DNA of 64,000 bases from DASRDR01 sp963812945 [NCBI: uncultured Candidatus Rokubacteria bacterium] (lineage in GTDB: Bacteria; Methylomirabilota; Methylomirabilia; Rokubacteriales), in NCBI GenBank assembly GCA_963812945.1, contig CAWEXD010000012.1, positions 186,001 to 250,000 of the forward strand, in the 5' to 3' direction. The position numbers and the translations under genes were made by a program. Each line of letters starts with the position of its first letter. Position 1 is the first letter of the stretch. Below the pieces are notes generated by a model, which saw only the letters and a program-made list of their open reading frames with translations, ran no database searches and had not been told where the DNA came from. Below are positions 51,133-59,806 of this stretch, piece after piece.

Positions 51133-52791
51133 CTAGCGCTGCACCTCGTAGAGACGGAAGCGTCGATCGGCGGGATCTTCGTACACCAGCCGCAACGAGG
51201 GAAGCATCTTCGGAAGCAGCTCCTTCTCGAACACTCCGCGGGAGTACCAGCCCATCTCGTCGCCGTGGTAGCCCAGCACGACGACGTCGGCACGCCTCCA
51301 GTCCTCTTCCATCCCCACATAGTCGAACATGTACAGTCGCTCCCGGTCCGTGAGATGGGCCGCGATGCGCTGCGGCGCCGCGATCGCCTTGTGTCGCGGG
51401 ACATGCGCCTCCAGCTGCGCGTGGAGACGGCGCTGGTCGAGGGTCGGCCCGTGCAGCCGCGCAACGCCAAATATGCCGGGGACCGTGAACACCAGGAGCA
51501 TGACGGCCAGCCACGCCGCTCGCACCCTGGGTGCCTTGAATGCGATTACCGCCATGGCGAACAGCGCGGGATAGATCTCGCTCTCGTAGTGGAACGAGCG
51601 GGACACCAGTGGCCACTCGTTCGACAGCATGTTGATCAGAAGGGCCGGCGCGATCGGCAGGAGGTACACCGGCCGCACAAGGGGGAATGCGAGAAACGGC
51701 GCAAGCACGCCCGCAACGTACCGGAGCTTCCACGGGTGCAGCAGCGTGCGCATGATGTCCTGGGGTCGCGTGGCGATCGTAGCCAGGAACTCCGCGAGGC
51801 TCCGGCCCAGATGACCGTAGTACTTGCCGAAGTACACGCTCGCTTCGCCACCGCGAAAGAACGGGAAGATCACCTCCATGACGATCACGAACGACAACGC
51901 CCCAAGAACCATCAGGAGCGCCCCCAGCCGACGGGTTCTGCCCCGATCATCATCATCCTGGCGTCGCAGCACGAGGTATGCGCCGAGCCCGATCAATGAG
52001 AGCGCGGCGCTCTCCTTGAGACCCAGGTACAGGAGGCTCAGAGCAAGCACCCACTCGTACCGACGCGTCTGCAGCATCCACCACAGCCAGGGGACGATCC
52101 CCATCGCAAGCGTGATCAGATGAAAGTCGTGATAGGCCTGGCTGACGTTCCCCGCGAAACCCAAGTACAGCAGCGCCACCAGCCAGGCCAGCGCCGGTTT
52201 CCAGCCCTCGTGCCGCGCCAGTGCGTGAACACCGAGCGCACCCACACCAAAGCACATGATCTGGATGGTTAGAAGCGTGACTGCTGGCGGGAACACGCGG
52301 CACAGCGGCGCGAACACGATCAGCATGGGTTCGAAGTGGTCGGCGAGGATCCAGACATCCCCCTTCATCGTCGAGAACAGCATCCCGCGACAGGCGTTCG
52401 CGTAGATGGCAAGATCCATTCCGGTCCGAAACGAGGCGTGCCGCAGATAGGTCCCGATCGCATGCCCTAGCGTCACCAGCGCGATCGATGACACGACGTA
52501 GCGGCGGCGCGCGTCTGACGGCAGCGCATCGATCCGCGCGGACAACCCCTCCAGCCACGCCAACACACGACTGCCGGTCGGTCGATACCCGAAGACCAAA
52601 CACGCCACAGCCGGCAGGAACAACGTGCCGTAGAGGATCCGGTCCACGTTCGGCAGCGTCGGATCCCAGCGCACGCGCAGGGCTCCGATGACCAGTACCA
52701 GCAGCCCCGCACAGGCGCTGCAGTCCACTAGGTATGGAGATACGGCGCGCAAGAGGCGTGGCCCGCAAGACCACATTGCGTTCCAGTTCAC
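51133..52791 (-). CDS. DUF2079-family polytopic membrane protein
   Basis: A 552-residue protein with about ten transmembrane segments and a C-terminal soluble part. DUF2079 features include FRTGMDLAIYANACRGMLFST near 121-141 (the typical DLGIYDQ-like stretch), GDVWILADHFEPMLIVFAPLCRVFP near 143-167 (in part: LADHFEPMLIVFAPL), and YHDFHLITLAMGIVPW near 218-233. The family resembles polyprenyl-dependent glycosyltransferases, and its activity is unknown. GTG at 52791 is 9 bases after the SerA fragment. Base composition is visibly richer in A/T than its neighbours, which suggests transfer. Confidence 0.85.
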   Translation of the reverse strand: MNWNAMWSCGPRLLRAVSPYLVDCSACAGLLVLVIGALRVRWDPTLPNVDRILYGTLFLPAVACLVFGYRPTGSRVLAWLEGLSARIDALPSDARRRYVVSSIALVTLGHAIGTYLRHASFRTGMDLAIYANACRGMLFSTMKGDVWILADHFEPMLIVFAPLCRVFPPAVTLLTIQIMCFGVGALGVHALARHEGWKPALAWLVALLYLGFAGNVSQAYHDFHLITLAMGIVPWLWWMLQTRRYEWVLALSLLYLGLKESAALSLIGLGAYLVLRRQDDDDRGRTRRLGALLMVLGALSFVIVMEVIFPFFRGGEASVYFGKYYGHLGRSLAEFLATIATRPQDIMRTLLHPWKLRYVAGVLAPFLAFPLVRPVYLLPIAPALLINMLSNEWPLVSRSFHYESEIYPALFAMAVIAFKAPRVRAAWLAVMLLVFTVPGIFGVARLHGPTLDQRRLHAQLEAHVPRHKAIAAPQRIAAHLTDRERLYMFDYVGMEEDWRRADVVVLGYHGDEMGWYSRGVFEKELLPKMLPSLRLVYEDPADRRFRLYEVQR

Positions 52792-52800
52792 GGGGGACGA

Positions 52801-53265
52801 TCAGCCTGCCCGCGGGAGATCCGGGTCGTGCACAACGCCACTCGCTCCTCCCTCTGCACGGGCCGCGCGCGACGGCCGTGGGGCAGGCTCCTTGGGCTCG
52901 AGGCGCACCAACCGGGCCGAGCGGATCGAGGGGAGCGCGCGGAGCTCCCCGAGGACGGCATCGGGGACCGGCGCGTCGAGGCTCAGGATCGACACCACGC
53001 GGCCGCCCGGCCGCTGCCGCCCGAGCTGCATGCCGGCGATGTTGATGCCGTGCGCGCCGAAGAGCGTGCCGATCCGCCCGATCACGCCCGGCACGTCGTC
53101 GTTGGTGAGCACGACCATCCAGCCCGCCGCGTGGGCCTCGAGGTCGAACCCGTCCACCTGGACGATCCGCGGCTCCTTCCGGTGGAAGAGCGTCCCCGCG
53201 ACCTGCCACTGGCCGCGGTCGGTGACGAGCTCGGCCGTCACCAGGCTCGCGTAGTTCTCGCTCAC
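52801..53265 (-). CDS. SerA C-terminal fragment with ACT domain (duplicate)
   Basis: A 154-residue open frame identical or similar to residues 410-531 of the complete SerA at 55961-57556. It starts at GTG 53265 (VSENYASL) and contains the end of the allosteric-substrate-binding domain and the whole ACT domain (GWMVVLTNDDVPGVIG, GINIAGMQLGRQRPGG). It lacks the catalytic domain. Six amino-acid differences are visible in the shared part. Where SerA stops after RLVRL, this copy reads on for 32 residues rich in Pro/Arg/Ala. A hairpin lies directly upstream. It may be a relic of the original serA 3' end or a free-standing ACT regulator. Confidence 0.75.
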   Translation of the reverse strand: MSENYASLVTAELVTDRGQWQVAGTLFHRKEPRIVQVDGFDLEAHAAGWMVVLTNDDVPGVIGRIGTLFGAHGINIAGMQLGRQRPGGRVVSILSLDAPVPDAVLGELRALPSIRSARLVRLEPKEPAPRPSRAARAEGGASGVVHDPDLPRAG

Positions 53266-53266
53266 G
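52902..53266. repeat. Direct repeat of the serA 3' end, copy A
   Basis: About 365 bases align without gaps to 55966-56330 (offset 3064). By eye I count roughly 17 mismatches from 52917 on, all but one before about 53105; the last 160 bases differ at one position. The repeats flank the ligase and binding-protein genes. Confidence 0.85.
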
Positions 53267-53296
53267 CGTCCGGGGCCTCCCGGGGCCCCCGGACGC
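53266..53296 (-). terminator. Hairpin after the binding-protein gene
   Basis: GCGTCCGGGGCC (53266-53277) pairs with the facing GGCCCCCGGACGC ending at 53296, with one bulged base and a short loop. It lies between the binding-protein stop (53304) and the GTG of the SerA fragment, so it may stop transcription before the fragment. There is no T-run. Confidence 0.5.
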
Positions 53297-53303
53297 GCAC
53301 CGC

Positions 53304-54329
53304 CTACGGCCGCTTGGGGTCCGGAGCCCAACTCTCGAACGAGTCGATGTAGCGACGGTCGAGGAACCGAGACTCCGGCCACGCTTCGCCGACGTCGCCG
53401 GTCTCGATGGCCATCTCCCAGAAGATCGGCATCGCCGCAGCCGGCAGGCGCCCGCGCTCGTCGAAGGTCGGCATCGCCTCTCGGTACGCTCGCTCGTGGT
53501 ACTGCGCCTCGTCGCGGACATGCTTGCCGAGGAGCCGGATGGCGAGCTCCGGGTTCGCGCTGCCCAGCCGGATGGCCTGGACGTGAGCGCGGAGGAGAGC
53601 GCGGATCGTGGCGGGGTGCTCTGCCAGAAAGCGTTCCCTGGCCGCGAACACGGTCCGGGGCCAGGTCGGGGCGATCTCGCCGGTCTGCGTCCCCAGCCGG
53701 GTGAACCCCTGCGCCTCCGCGGCCCAAGTGAACGGTGGCAAGAGGATCGCCGCGTCGACCCGACCCGCCTTGAGCGCGGCGAAGCGACCGGCGGCGGCGC
53801 CCGACGACATCAGGGCAACGCTCTGCCCGGGTCGCACGCCGTGCTTCATGAGCGCGCGACGCGTGAGGCCGTCGGTCAGCGAGCCCGGCGCCGAGACGGC
53901 AACGGTCTTGCCATCCAGCTCCCCCCAGCTCCGGATGCCGGCCCGGGCGAACCACTCGAACTCGGCCTGGGAGCTCCCCGCGTAGAAGACCCGCACCGGG
54001 TGGCCGGCGCTGATCATGTTGACCACGATGTTGAGAGCGGTCACGGCCACGTCCACCGAGCCCGAGGCGAGGGCCGCCGCCGTCTGGGGGCCGCCGCCGA
54101 TCATCGCCAGCTTCAGCGTCAATCCCTCGACTCCCGCCGTCTCCTCCATCGCGAGGAAGGTCGGCAGGTACGTCGCGCCCGGGGCCGCGATGGCGACGAC
54201 CAGCTCGGGCTTCTCGAGACGTCCGGCCGCCCGCGCAGGGCCCGCCACGACCGTGGCGCCCGCGGCGAGGAATGCCACCAAGGTGAGCGCGACGAGGACG
54301 GCAGGACCGCGGTCCGTTGAAGCTCGCAT
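53304..54329 (-). CDS. NitT/TauT-type ABC transporter substrate-binding protein
   Basis: A 341-residue exported solute-binding protein of the NMT1/THI5-like (SsuA/TauA) class. The signal peptide is about residues 1-35 (ending ARAAG). The family pattern is visible in PELVVAIAAPGATYLPTFLAMEE near 40-62 (in part: LVVAIAAPGATYLPTFLAME), GGGPQTAAALASGSVDVAVTAL near 77-98, and GKTVAVSAPGSLTDGLTRRALMKHG. ATG at 54329 overlaps the ligase stop by one base (TGATG), so they are translated together. No permease or ATPase is adjacent. The ligand is probably a small acid or aromatic, by analogy only. Confidence 0.87.
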   Translation of the reverse strand: MRASTDRGPAVLVALTLVAFLAAGATVVAGPARAAGRLEKPELVVAIAAPGATYLPTFLAMEETAGVEGLTLKLAMIGGGPQTAAALASGSVDVAVTALNIVVNMISAGHPVRVFYAGSSQAEFEWFARAGIRSWGELDGKTVAVSAPGSLTDGLTRRALMKHGVRPGQSVALMSSGAAAGRFAALKAGRVDAAILLPPFTWAAEAQGFTRLGTQTGEIAPTWPRTVFAARERFLAEHPATIRALLRAHVQAIRLGSANPELAIRLLGKHVRDEAQYHERAYREAMPTFDERGRLPAAAMPIFWEMAIETGDVGEAWPESRFLDRRYIDSFESWAPDPKRP

Positions 54330-55933
54330 CAGGAACGCTCCTGGCGCCCATTGGCGCTCGAGGCAACACGGAGGTGGTGGATCTTGCCCATGGTCGCCTC
54401 CGGCGCCCGGCGCTCCACGCGGAGGAGACCACTCTCTCGCCAGGCGAGGCTCATGACGCGCTCGACGCCCGGCCCGACACCGATGGCGTCGAGGAACGCG
54501 GCGCCGACGGCCTCGGGATCGAGCGGGCCGACCGCCGGGTGCACGACCAGCCGGAGGCTCGGCCGACCAGTCTCGGTCTCCACCTCCACGAGCTGGTAGT
54601 CGGTCGGACCGCCGCCGAATAGGCCGGGCAGCACTTCTTCGAGGATCCGGATCACGTCCGCATCGAGCAGGTTCATCCCCCCCGATGTGAGCTTCTCGTA
54701 GCTCCGCACCGTCCGAAGCTGTGTCGTCCACCCGAGGCGCTCGAAGGCACAGCCGCACGCCCGCAGGTGGACCTCGGCCTGATCCCCCAGGCAGAGGTTG
54801 AGGAGGACGAGGGGGGCGGTAGGCCTGAGGGAGGTGACCAGGAGCGCGCGCGGCGGCAGGCCGCGGGCGGCCCCGTCGGCGCCCGGCTGGATGAGAGCCA
54901 AGAGGTCGCGGAGCAGGTGGAGGTCATCCGGCGCCTCGGGAGCGAGGCAGCCGCAAGCCACCAGACCGCCCACCTCGTTGTTCCCGTACCGGGGCATCAC
55001 CTCCGCGCCGGTGCCGCGGACCTCGGCGAGGCGAGTCGCCGTGACCGGCTCGCCGCTCATGGTGAATCGCGCGCCACGGAGCTCGATGCCCATCTGCCGG
55101 GCTGCCTGGCAGATGCGCACCGCCGAGCTCGCGAACGTGAGCACGTGAGGCGTGCCGCCACGACCGAGGATCTCGGCCATCCAGCGCACGATCGGGGAAG
55201 GGTCCTCCTGCGGCACGTACGTGGGTGACGGCATGGGCACGCCCGCCGCCCGTCCGCCCCAGCGGAGGGCCCGGATGCTCCACCGATACCGCGGGTGCAG
55301 GTCCTTCCGGCCGGGGTCGATCTGAGAGAACCAGTGGAGCCGGCGGTATCCGGCGGCCGCCATCGTCAGGAGGCGCTTCAGGTCCGCTCCCCCGGGAACG
55401 CCCCACGGCGCGTGGTGCCACTCCCGCCCGCCCCAGGCGTCCAGGACGAGGTGGACGTTAACGGTCAAGTCCCGGAGGAAATCGAGGTCCAGTCCCATGG
55501 CCGTGGGCGAGCCGCCGCTCCCGCTGCTCTGGACCGGGAGATGGGCGGCCGCGCCCGGGTTCCGCACACGATCGGCGTCGGTGGCGAGCGTGATTCCCGC
55601 GCGCACGAGGGGCTTCCTCCCCTTGAGCTCGTCCACCGTCAGGTAGATCCCGTGCCGGAGCAGCACTCCGAGAGCTCCCTCCACCCCGTCCCGGCGAACC
55701 AGGCCCTCCACGTCCCCGTACTCGCAGCCGGCCATCCGCAAGAGCGCGCGGTACGGGCTCTCCGGTCGATCGTAGACCGCGTGGCGGACCATCGCGAGGA
55801 AGTCGGCGGCGCGCCGCTCGAGTCGCAGGCGGACCGTCTGCCGCGCCTCCTCGATCGTGACCGGGTTCCGGAGAAACGCCGGGAGGCGCCGGAGGAACCG
55901 GGCTCCCATGAGGACATCGTCGAGGGTCACCAT
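54329..55933 (-). CDS. PaaK-like AMP-binding (ANL superfamily) ligase
   Basis: A 534-residue protein related to phenylacetate-CoA ligase/coenzyme F390 synthetase. The nucleotide loop reads PVQSSGSGGSPTAMG near 132-146, FTMSGEPVTATRLAEVRGTGAEVMPRYGNNEVGG near 288-321 contains the A5-like RYGNNE motif, and the C-terminal subdomain is present (VEVETETGRPSLRLVV). Activates a carboxylate as an adenylate; acyl acceptor and substrate are unknown. ATG at 55933 lies 27 bases after serA. It is coupled to the binding protein downstream, and both lie between the two serA repeats. Confidence 0.82.
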   Translation of the reverse strand: MVTLDDVLMGARFLRRLPAFLRNPVTIEEARQTVRLRLERRAADFLAMVRHAVYDRPESPYRALLRMAGCEYGDVEGLVRRDGVEGALGVLLRHGIYLTVDELKGRKPLVRAGITLATDADRVRNPGAAAHLPVQSSGSGGSPTAMGLDLDFLRDLTVNVHLVLDAWGGREWHHAPWGVPGGADLKRLLTMAAAGYRRLHWFSQIDPGRKDLHPRYRWSIRALRWGGRAAGVPMPSPTYVPQEDPSPIVRWMAEILGRGGTPHVLTFASSAVRICQAARQMGIELRGARFTMSGEPVTATRLAEVRGTGAEVMPRYGNNEVGGLVACGCLAPEAPDDLHLLRDLLALIQPGADGAARGLPPRALLVTSLRPTAPLVLLNLCLGDQAEVHLRACGCAFERLGWTTQLRTVRSYEKLTSGGMNLLDADVIRILEEVLPGLFGGGPTDYQLVEVETETGRPSLRLVVHPAVGPLDPEAVGAAFLDAIGVGPGVERVMSLAWRESGLLRVERRAPEATMGKIHHLRVASSANGRQERS

Positions 55934-55960
55934 GATCGCCCTTTGCCGCCGCGTCCGCCG

Positions 55961-57556
55961 CTACAGTCGGACAAGGCGGGCCGAGCGGATCGAGGGAAGC
56001 GCGCGGAGCTTCCCGAGGACGGGATCGGGGACCGGCGTGTCGAGGCTCAGGATCGACACCGCGCGACCCCCCGGTCGCTGCCGCCCGAGCTGCATACCCG
56101 CGATGTTGATCCCGTGCGTGCCGAAAAGCGTACCGATCTGGCCGATCACGCCCGGCACGTCGTCGTTGGTGAGCACGACCATCCAGCCCGCCGCGTGGGC
56201 CTCGAGGTCGAACCCGTCCACCTGGACGATCCGCGGCTCCTTTCGGTGGAAGAGCGTCCCCGCGACCTGCCACTGGCCGCGGTCGGTGACGAGCTCGGCC
56301 GTCACCAGGCTCGCGTAGTTCTCGCTCACGGGCGTCTTCGCCTCGACGACGCGGAGGCCGCGCTGCCGCGCGAGGTACGGCGCGTTCACGTCGGTCACGT
56401 TCTCCTCGAGGATCACGCCGAGAAGGCCCCGCAGGAAGGTGACCGTCAGCGGCTGGGTCGCGTGGCCGGCGATCTCGCCGGCGTAGGTGAGCCGCACCTC
56501 GGCCATACGCCCCTCGGCGAGCTGCCCGAGGAACGACCCGAGCTTCACCAGGAGCGCGAGGTAAGGCGCCAGCTCCCGGAGAAGGTCGGGGTCCACGCTG
56601 GGCGCGTTGACGGCGTGGCGGACCATCCCGCGCAGGAGGAGGTCGGCGACCTGCTGCGCGATGGCCACCGCGACCTGAGTCTGCGCCTCCTCGGTCGAGG
56701 CGCCGAGATGCGGCGTGACCACCACCGCCTCGAGATCGAGGACCGGCGAGCCCCACGGCGGCTCCCGCTCGAAGACGTCGAGCCCGGCGCCCGCGACGTG
56801 CCCCGACTGGATCGCCGCCGCCAGGGCGGCCTCGTCCACGATGCCGCCCCGCGCGCAGTTGACCAGCCGCACGCCGCGCTTCGTCCGCGCGAGCTCGGCC
56901 GTCCCGATGAGGGCGCGCGTCTCCTTCGTCAGGGGCAGGTGCACCGAGATGAAGTCCGACCGCCGGAGCAGCGCGTCGAGGTCGACCAGCTCGACGCCGA
57001 GCCGCTCCGCGACCTCCGTGCCGAGGTACGGGTCGTACGCCACGACGGCCATCGCGAAGCCCTGGGCGCGCCGGGCCACCTCGGTGCCGATTCGCCCCAG
57101 GCCCACGATGCCGAGCGTCTTGCCGTACACCTCCGTCCCGAGGAAGCGCTCGCGCTCCCACTTGCCGCCGCGGAGGTGGGCGTGGGCCTGCGGGAGCTTC
57201 CGGGCGACGGCGAGGAGGAGCGCCATCGTGTGCTCCGCCGCGGCGATCGTGTTGCCGCCCGGGGTGTTCATGCAGACGATCCCCCGCCGCGTGGCCGCCT
57301 CCACGTCGACGTTGTCGAGCCCCACTCCCGCGCGCCCGATCACCTCCAGCGCGGAGCCGGCCTCGATCACCTCCGCCGTGACCTGGCTGGCGCTCCGGAC
57401 CACGAGCCCGGCGTAGGGGCCGATCCGCCGCGCGAGCTCCACGGGCGGCAGGGTCGGGATCACGTCGACCAGAAGGCCCTCGTGGCGGAGCGTCTCGACG
57501 CCGACGTCCTGGAGGGAGTCGGTGACGAGGACCCGCTTCGGGGCCGCGTCGCTCAC
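55961..57556 (-). CDS. serA: D-3-phosphoglycerate dehydrogenase
   Basis: Oxidises 3-phosphoglycerate in the first step of serine synthesis. It is a 531-residue type-I enzyme. NAD binding is seen in GLGRIGTEVARRAQ near 150-163. Catalytic Arg lies in NCARGGIVDEAALA near 233-246, Glu nearby in VFEREPP, and His in TPHLGASTEEAQ near 284. The allosteric-substrate-binding domain covers about 320-450 and the ACT domain about 455-531. GTG at 57556. The terminal 122 residues are duplicated at 52801-53265. It is adjacent to a class-V aminotransferase, so the first two serine steps may be together. Confidence 0.97.
   Translation of the reverse strand: MSDAAPKRVLVTDSLQDVGVETLRHEGLLVDVIPTLPPVELARRIGPYAGLVVRSASQVTAEVIEAGSALEVIGRAGVGLDNVDVEAATRRGIVCMNTPGGNTIAAAEHTMALLLAVARKLPQAHAHLRGGKWERERFLGTEVYGKTLGIVGLGRIGTEVARRAQGFAMAVVAYDPYLGTEVAERLGVELVDLDALLRRSDFISVHLPLTKETRALIGTAELARTKRGVRLVNCARGGIVDEAALAAAIQSGHVAGAGLDVFEREPPWGSPVLDLEAVVVTPHLGASTEEAQTQVAVAIAQQVADLLLRGMVRHAVNAPSVDPDLLRELAPYLALLVKLGSFLGQLAEGRMAEVRLTYAGEIAGHATQPLTVTFLRGLLGVILEENVTDVNAPYLARQRGLRVVEAKTPVSENYASLVTAELVTDRGQWQVAGTLFHRKEPRIVQVDGFDLEAHAAGWMVVLTNDDVPGVIGQIGTLFGTHGINIAGMQLGRQRPGGRAVSILSLDTPVPDPVLGKLRALPSIRSARLVRL
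55966..56330. repeat. Direct repeat of the serA 3' end, copy B
   Basis: This copy is inside the complete serA gene. It pairs with copy A at 52902-53266, same orientation, 3064 bases apart. Confidence 0.85.
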
Positions 57557-57604
57557 TGCGGGCAGGGGGTGTGGAGCGCGGGCGTCGCGTCGCTCACCGC
57601 GGGC

Positions 57605-58747
57605 TCACCCTTCCTTGGCGAAGATCCGCTGCGCGGCCCCAACCGCGGCGCCGAACTCCACGGGCACGCCCAGGCGCGAGAGGACGCGCTCGAGTGACGC
57701 GAGGCCCACGATCAGGTCGGATTCGTCGACCCAGCCGAGGTGGGCCAGCCGGAAGAGCTTGCCCTTCATCTCGCCCTGGCCGCCCGCGATGGTGATGTTG
57801 TCGTCTGCGCCGTACCCGCGCACGACGGCCTCGCCGTCGATGCCCCGCGGCGGGACGATCGCCGTCACCGCCGGGCTCGGCGTCGCCCGGGCAAACAGGG
57901 ACAGCCCCAGCGCCTCGGCGCCCGCCCGCGTCGCGCGGGCGAGCCGATCATGGCGCCGGTAGACCTCGCCGAACCCCTCGGCGCGCAGCAGCCCGAGCGC
58001 GACGTCGAGGCCCGCCACGAGCGACACGGCCGGCGTGAACTGGCCCTGGTTCTTCGCCTGCCAGCCGCGCTCGGTGGGAAGGTCCCAGTAGAAGCGGGGG
58101 CACCGGGCCCCCGCGGCCGCGCGCCAGGCGCGGTCGTTCAGGGCCACGAACGCAAGGCCCGGGGGGCACATGAGCCCTTTCTGCGAGCCCGCGACGGCCA
58201 CGTCGATCCCCCAGGCGTCCATCGGGCACGGCACGACGCCGAGGGACGAGACGGTGTCCACCACGCACAGCGTCTCTGTCCCCCGGGTCAGGGCCGCGTA
58301 GGCCTCCACGTCCTCCAGCACCCCGGTCGACGTCTCGCTCTGGGTCACGAAGAGGGCTCGCGCCCGGGGGTGCGCGGCCAGCGCCGCCGAGACGCGCTCG
58401 GGTGGCACGGTGTCCCCGTACGGCGCGTCGAGGGTGTGGACGGTGAGCCCGAAGGCGCGCGCGATGCCGGTCCAGCGCTCGCCGAACTTGCCGCACTGGA
58501 CGACCAGCACCTCGTCTCCCGGCGAGCAGAGGTTGACGACGGCCGCCTCCAGGGCGCCGGTGCCCGAGGCAGCCAGGATCATGACCTCACTTCGCGTCCC
58601 GATCAGCTCGGCGAGACCGGACCGGACCCGGCCGAAGAGCGCCTCGAACTCGGGCGTGCGGTGATGGAGGATCGGTTGGGCGATCGCCTGGAGCACCTCG
58701 GGCGGGATCGGGGTCGGCCCGGGCGCGAGTAGGTGGTACTTCTTCAT
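57605..58747 (-). CDS. Class-V aminotransferase (alanine-glyoxylate/phosphoserine type)
   Basis: A 380-residue fold-type I PLP enzyme. LLAPGPTPIPPEVLQA near 6-21 is the family opening, ASGTGALEAAVVNL near 59-72 binds the PLP phosphate, VVDTVSSLGVVP near 166 has the PLP-pyridine Asp, and AVAGSQKGLMCPPG near 186-199 carries the Schiff-base Lys. By sequence it belongs with serine-pyruvate/alanine-glyoxylate aminotransferases. By position next to serA it may serve as the phosphohydroxypyruvate aminotransferase. ATG at 58747, 21 bases after mtnA. Confidence 0.92.
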   Translation of the reverse strand: MKKYHLLAPGPTPIPPEVLQAIAQPILHHRTPEFEALFGRVRSGLAELIGTRSEVMILAASGTGALEAAVVNLCSPGDEVLVVQCGKFGERWTGIARAFGLTVHTLDAPYGDTVPPERVSAALAAHPRARALFVTQSETSTGVLEDVEAYAALTRGTETLCVVDTVSSLGVVPCPMDAWGIDVAVAGSQKGLMCPPGLAFVALNDRAWRAAAGARCPRFYWDLPTERGWQAKNQGQFTPAVSLVAGLDVALGLLRAEGFGEVYRRHDRLARATRAGAEALGLSLFARATPSPAVTAIVPPRGIDGEAVVRGYGADDNITIAGGQGEMKGKLFRLAHLGWVDESDLIVGLASLERVLSRLGVPVEFGAAVGAAQRIFAKEG

Positions 58748-58768
58748 GGGAGACTCCTTCAGCTCGCG

Positions 58769-59806
58769 CTATGCCGTGAAGCGGTACGGGTGCCGGAAAA
58801 TGCCGCGCTCGGTCACGAAGGCCGTGATGAGCGAAGCCGGGGTGACGTCGAAGGCCGGGTTCCGCGCCGGGGACGCCGCCGGGACGATGCGCTGGCCGGC
58901 CAGCTCCTGGACCTCCCGGGGGTCCCGCTCCTCGATCGGGATGGCCGACCCGTCGGGAATCCCGGGGTCGATGGTCGAGAAGGGCGCGGCGACGTAGAAC
59001 GGGATCCCGTGGTGGTGCGCGAGCACCGCCACCCCGTAGGTGCCGATCTTGTTGGCCGTGTCCCCGTTGGCGGCGATCCGGTCGGCGCCCACGACGACGA
59101 GGTCCACCTCGCCCCGCGCCATCGTCGAGGCCGCGGCGGCGTCGGCGATGACCGCGTGCGGGATGCCCTCGCGGGCGAGCTCCCACGCGGTGAGCCGCGC
59201 GCCCTGGAGGACCGGCCGCGTCTCGTCGACCCACACGAAGGGCCGTCGCCCGGCTTCCACGGCCCCGCGCACGACGCCGAGCGCCGTCCCGTAGCCGCCC
59301 GTCGCGAGCGCGCCGGCATTGCAGTGTGTGAGGATGCGGGCCCCCTCGGGGACCAGGTCGGCGCCGTGGACCCCGATCCGCCGGTTCCCCGCCACGTCCT
59401 CCTCGAGAATCAGCTCGGCCTCGCTCACGAGGCTGCCGCGAAGCTCGGGGATCGGCAGCGCTCGGTGGCGTTCCGCGTGCCGCCGCATGCGGTCGAGCGC
59501 CCAGAAGAGGTTCACCGCCGTCGGGCGGGTCGCGGCAAGCCCCTCGAGCGCCGGCTCGAGATCCCGGACGAGCGCGTCACCGGTCCCTGCGCGACTGGCA
59601 AGCCCCGCGAGCGCGACCCCGAAGGCCGCCGCCACGCCGATGGCGGGCGCGCCGCGGACCGCGAGGGTCCGGATGGCGTCGGCCACCTCGGGCCACGTGC
59701 GGCACTCGAGGTACACCTCTTCTCCCGGCAGGCGCCGCTGGTCCAAGAGCGCGAGCCGGTCACCTTGCCAGCGGACGGGGGAGATTGCGAGCGGCGGCGC
59801 GCCCAC
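58769..59806 (-). CDS. mtnA: S-methyl-5-thioribose-1-phosphate isomerase
   Basis: Converts methylthioribose-1-phosphate to methylthioribulose-1-phosphate in methionine salvage. It has 345 residues. VRGAPAIGVAAAFGVAL near 47-63 binds substrate phosphate. The catalytic Cys is in ILTHCNAGALATGGYGTALG near 155-174, and the Asp in VVGADRIAANGDTANKIGTYG near 232-252 (in part: VGADRIAANGDTANKIGTY). GTG at 59806 overlaps the DUF167 stop by one base (TAGTG). mtnA may also act in other thio-sugar routes, as no other salvage gene is visible. Confidence 0.96.
   Translation of the reverse strand: MGAPPLAISPVRWQGDRLALLDQRRLPGEEVYLECRTWPEVADAIRTLAVRGAPAIGVAAAFGVALAGLASRAGTGDALVRDLEPALEGLAATRPTAVNLFWALDRMRRHAERHRALPIPELRGSLVSEAELILEEDVAGNRRIGVHGADLVPEGARILTHCNAGALATGGYGTALGVVRGAVEAGRRPFVWVDETRPVLQGARLTAWELAREGIPHAVIADAAAASTMARGEVDLVVVGADRIAANGDTANKIGTYGVAVLAHHHGIPFYVAAPFSTIDPGIPDGSAIPIEERDPREVQELAGQRIVPAASPARNPAFDVTPASLITAFVTERGIFRHPYRFTA

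Noticed and set aside
57547-57600. Short repeat GCGTCGCTCAC(T/C)GCGGG around the serA start
   Set aside because: About 15 bases, two copies; probably slippage. No functional reason seen.
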